Origin: Mesobacillus jeotgali
GTDB taxonomy: Bacteria; Bacillota; Bacilli; Bacillales; Cytobacillaceae
Direction: 5' to 3'
NCBI RefSeq assembly: GCF_900166585.1
Contig: NZ_FVZC01000007.1
Coordinates: 496,001 to 560,000 of the forward strand
DNA: 64,000 bases
Of the stretch, positions 62,458-64,000 are shown piece after piece. Position 1 is the stretch's first letter. Each line of letters starts with the position of its first letter. Below the pieces are notes generated by a model, which saw nothing but the letters and a program-made list of their open reading frames with translations, was not told the origin of the DNA and made no database searches. The translations under genes were made by a program, and so were the position numbers.

Positions 62458-63660
62458 ATGCAAAATTCTTTTGATCAGCCATCTTTGAATCATGAGGAAA
62501 AAAGAGCATTAAAGTGGTTTATAACTTTATTTTATATTTTGTTCATTTCCTTTGAAATTTTCTACTATTTTTTATTTCCGAAATATGTAACACACTCGGA
62601 TGTTTTGATTTTTGCTAACTATAGATATTTTTATCACCTTTTAATCCTACTGTTATTACCTGGTGTGTTTCTTCTGTTGAAAAAAGGAAAACTGTATGCA
62701 ATTAAGTTTATTTTTTTTCTAGGATTTATAGTAATTACAATACTAAATGATTCAGTAACGTACCTAAGTAATGATTCGGGTTATGATGGTGGAAATATCG
62801 TTGAAGTGTTCCTAATTCTTTTTGCGCCAATTTTCGTGAATACAGCTTTTTTTTGGACGGTTTCACTTGGAACGATTTTTAAATATTCTTTTATAGGGCT
62901 ATTACTTAATACAACTGAAGTTTTATTTCCAATAGCGGTGATTTTAATTCTGTCTTTGTTAGGATTCATTATTTTAAAGAGATATCAAGGATATGTAGAA
63001 GCTATTAAAGAATCTTTTGATAATCAACTATCAGGAATTGTTAAGGGAGTAATTGCAACACTTGAATTAAAGGATCCTTATACAAAGGGACATAGCGAAA
63101 GGGTAGCGTACTATGCAAATTCACTCGCTGAAGCTACTGGCAGATTCACAAAAGACCAATTGCGTTCCTTTACATATGCGTGTTTACTACATGACATTGG
63201 GAAAGTGAATATCCCTGACCCAATACTAATGAAGCCAGGAAAACTGACAAAAGAAGAATACGAGATTATTAAAACCCATCCCGAGGTGGGAGCAGAAGCT
63301 ATTATTAAGGTGAATGGACTAGGAGACAGTATTGATATTATAAAGTCCCATCATGAAAGGTGGGATGGCAAGGGGTATCCAGACCAACTAAAGGGAAGCG
63401 AGATACCTTATGCAGCAAGAATAGTGTCCATTGCGGATGCTTTCGATGCGATGACATCCTCCCGGTCATATCGTTCTGCAATGCCTTTTGATGTCGCATA
63501 TAACAGGATAATCGAAGGTCAAGGTACCCAATTTGACCCTGAATTAGTTGAAAAGTTTAAGGAGGTTTTTCCAGAATGGGTTGCATTCCATACAAAATAC
63601 AAGTGGAATGTAGATCATTTTGTTCAAAAACAGAATAGTATAGAGGAGGCAAGAGCATGA
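62458..63660 (+). CDS. Membrane-anchored HD-GYP domain protein
   Basis: A 400-residue protein. Residues ~18-180 form the same multi-helix membrane domain as in the kinase at 61006 (EIFYYFLFPKY with DFIYYYLVPYF; FLILFAPIFVNTAFFWTVSLG with FILFSPIFVSSSFFWTMTLG). The C-terminal half is a complete HD-GYP: CLLHDIGK with His245-Asp246, HHERWDGKGYP and IADAFDAMTSSRSYR. It should hydrolyse cyclic-di-GMP or a related dinucleotide. Its stop overlaps the start of a tiny ORF (ATGA). Confidence 0.92.
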   Translation: MQNSFDQPSLNHEEKRALKWFITLFYILFISFEIFYYFLFPKYVTHSDVLIFANYRYFYHLLILLLLPGVFLLLKKGKLYAIKFIFFLGFIVITILNDSVTYLSNDSGYDGGNIVEVFLILFAPIFVNTAFFWTVSLGTIFKYSFIGLLLNTTEVLFPIAVILILSLLGFIILKRYQGYVEAIKESFDNQLSGIVKGVIATLELKDPYTKGHSERVAYYANSLAEATGRFTKDQLRSFTYACLLHDIGKVNIPDPILMKPGKLTKEEYEIIKTHPEVGAEAIIKVNGLGDSIDIIKSHHERWDGKGYPDQLKGSEIPYAARIVSIADAFDAMTSSRSYRSAMPFDVAYNRIIEGQGTQFDPELVEKFKEVFPEWVAFHTKYKWNVDHFVQKQNSIEEARA

Positions 63661-63722
63661 AGATTCGCAAACTAAAAAAAATCAAAACAACCTGTTGGTG
63701 GTGTCCATTTGTTAAACAATAA
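63657..63722 (+). CDS. 21-residue peptide with CWWC motif, translationally coupled to the HD-GYP gene
   Basis: ATG overlaps the HD-GYP stop, with GAGGAGG seven bases upstream. The 21-residue product has a basic N-half (MKIRKLKKIK) and the C-terminal TTCWWCPFVKQ. A terminator follows, then a gene starting with an RRE domain. The layout is that of a RiPP precursor or signal peptide; the product family is unknown to me. Confidence 0.6.
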   Translation: MKIRKLKKIKTTCWWCPFVKQ

Positions 63723-63727
63723 ATGAA

Positions 63728-63765
63728 AAAAAGGGATGTTAAGTTTTCTGCAAACATCCCTTTTT
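63728..63765 (+). terminator. Terminator after the CWWC peptide
   Basis: AAAAAGGGATGTT / AACATCCCTTTTT (13 bp) with a 12-base loop. It would raise short transcripts carrying the peptide relative to the next gene. Confidence 0.85.
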
Positions 63766-63788
63766 AATACTTTAATAAGGTGATGGGC

Positions 63789-64000
63789 ATGGATATTACC
63801 TATGAAACTCATGTTTCACTCAAACAACTGGCTATTCGTAAAGATCACAAACATTATATTGTTGAAGATGTAATGAGTGGTGAATTTTACGAAATGCCAG
63901 AAGTTTGTATTGTTGCGATCGATTTGATAAATCAAAAAAAATCACTTGATGACGTGGAAAAAGAATTGATTGCTAAATATCCTGATGAAGATATAGTCCT
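63789..64000 (+). CDS. RRE/PqqD-like N-terminal domain protein (partial, 3' end outside window)
   Basis: About 70 residues are visible from the ATG giving MDITYETHVSL, with AAGGTG upstream; an ATG two codons earlier is possible. IRKDHKHYIVEDVMSGEFYE, MPEVCIVAIDLINQ and DDVEKELIAKYPDED show the PqqD-like RRE pattern of beta strands then a three-helix wing. Such an N-terminus is often fused to a membrane zinc metalloprotease or another RiPP enzyme. The rest lies beyond the window. Confidence 0.7.
   Translation, partial: MDITYETHVSLKQLAIRKDHKHYIVEDVMSGEFYEMPEVCIVAIDLINQKKSLDDVEKELIAKYPDEDIV

Noticed and set aside
63657..63722. AgrD or ComX type pheromone for the CWWC peptide
   Set aside because: No AgrB or ComQ homologue is visible, and the length and motif do not fit either family; left as unknown.

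Overview
The window looks like chromosome of a low-GC Gram-positive rod of the Bacillaceae (Bacillus / Mesobacillus / Cytobacillus type). The reasons are AGGAGG-type ribosome binding sites, frequent TTG and GTG starts, ars genes resembling those of Bacillus subtilis, an exopolysaccharide (EPS) locus with homologues of epsA, B, C, D, F, G, L, M and N, and a SinR-like repressor. I saw no rRNA, tRNA, phage or transposase genes.

Layout. 1-1771: the 5' part of a large GNAT-family protein on the minus strand. 1984-5537: ogt, a 1-kb array of 52-bp tandem repeats containing six perfect DnaA boxes, a PAP2 phosphatase and a CNNM/CBS membrane protein. 5616-10275: two divergent arsenic operons. The minus-strand one holds arsR, arsP and two small Cys-rich proteins, with five identical palindromic operators. 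The plus-strand one holds an ArsR-type regulator, arsB, arsC, a dual-specificity phosphatase and a HesB-like gene with an in-frame UGA that is a good selenocysteine candidate. 10569-17068: housekeeping genes (DUF2269-like, ASCH, diguanylate cyclase, sdaAB/sdaAA, asnA, M23 peptidase).

17312-55010 is the core of interest: two half-complete lasso-peptide loci (paeninodin/pseudomycoidin type) bracketing a 28-kb EPS locus. The left locus has a cyclase (C), a precursor (A) and the only RRE protein (B1). The right locus has a second cyclase and precursor plus the only leader protease (B2), the lasso-peptide kinase, the nucleotidyltransferase and the ABC exporter (D). Neither half could make a mature peptide alone, so B1, B2 and the tailoring enzymes probably serve both precursors in trans. 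The EPS locus runs from a Wzz-like protein and BY-kinase, through an EAR-like antitermination RNA, to epsC-N homologues. A SinR-like gene follows, then a phosphoglycerol-type decoration module (CDP-glycerol transferase, TagD, LtaS-like) and an AT-rich second glycosyltransferase/ABC module. SinR-type palindromes (GTTCT-N6-AGAAC) lie at the promoters of both lasso loci and of the EPS operon, suggesting one biofilm regulon.

55062-64000: VanZ and DUF5658 membrane proteins, a SulP transporter, a 23-codon ORF with its own promoter and terminator, a three-gene ABC-2 exporter, an SCP2 protein, and two sensors sharing one membrane domain (a histidine kinase and an HD-GYP protein). The second sensor is translationally coupled to a 21-residue peptide with a CWWC motif, followed by the start of an RRE (PqqD-like) protein. 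This may be the start of another RiPP system that continues past the window edge.
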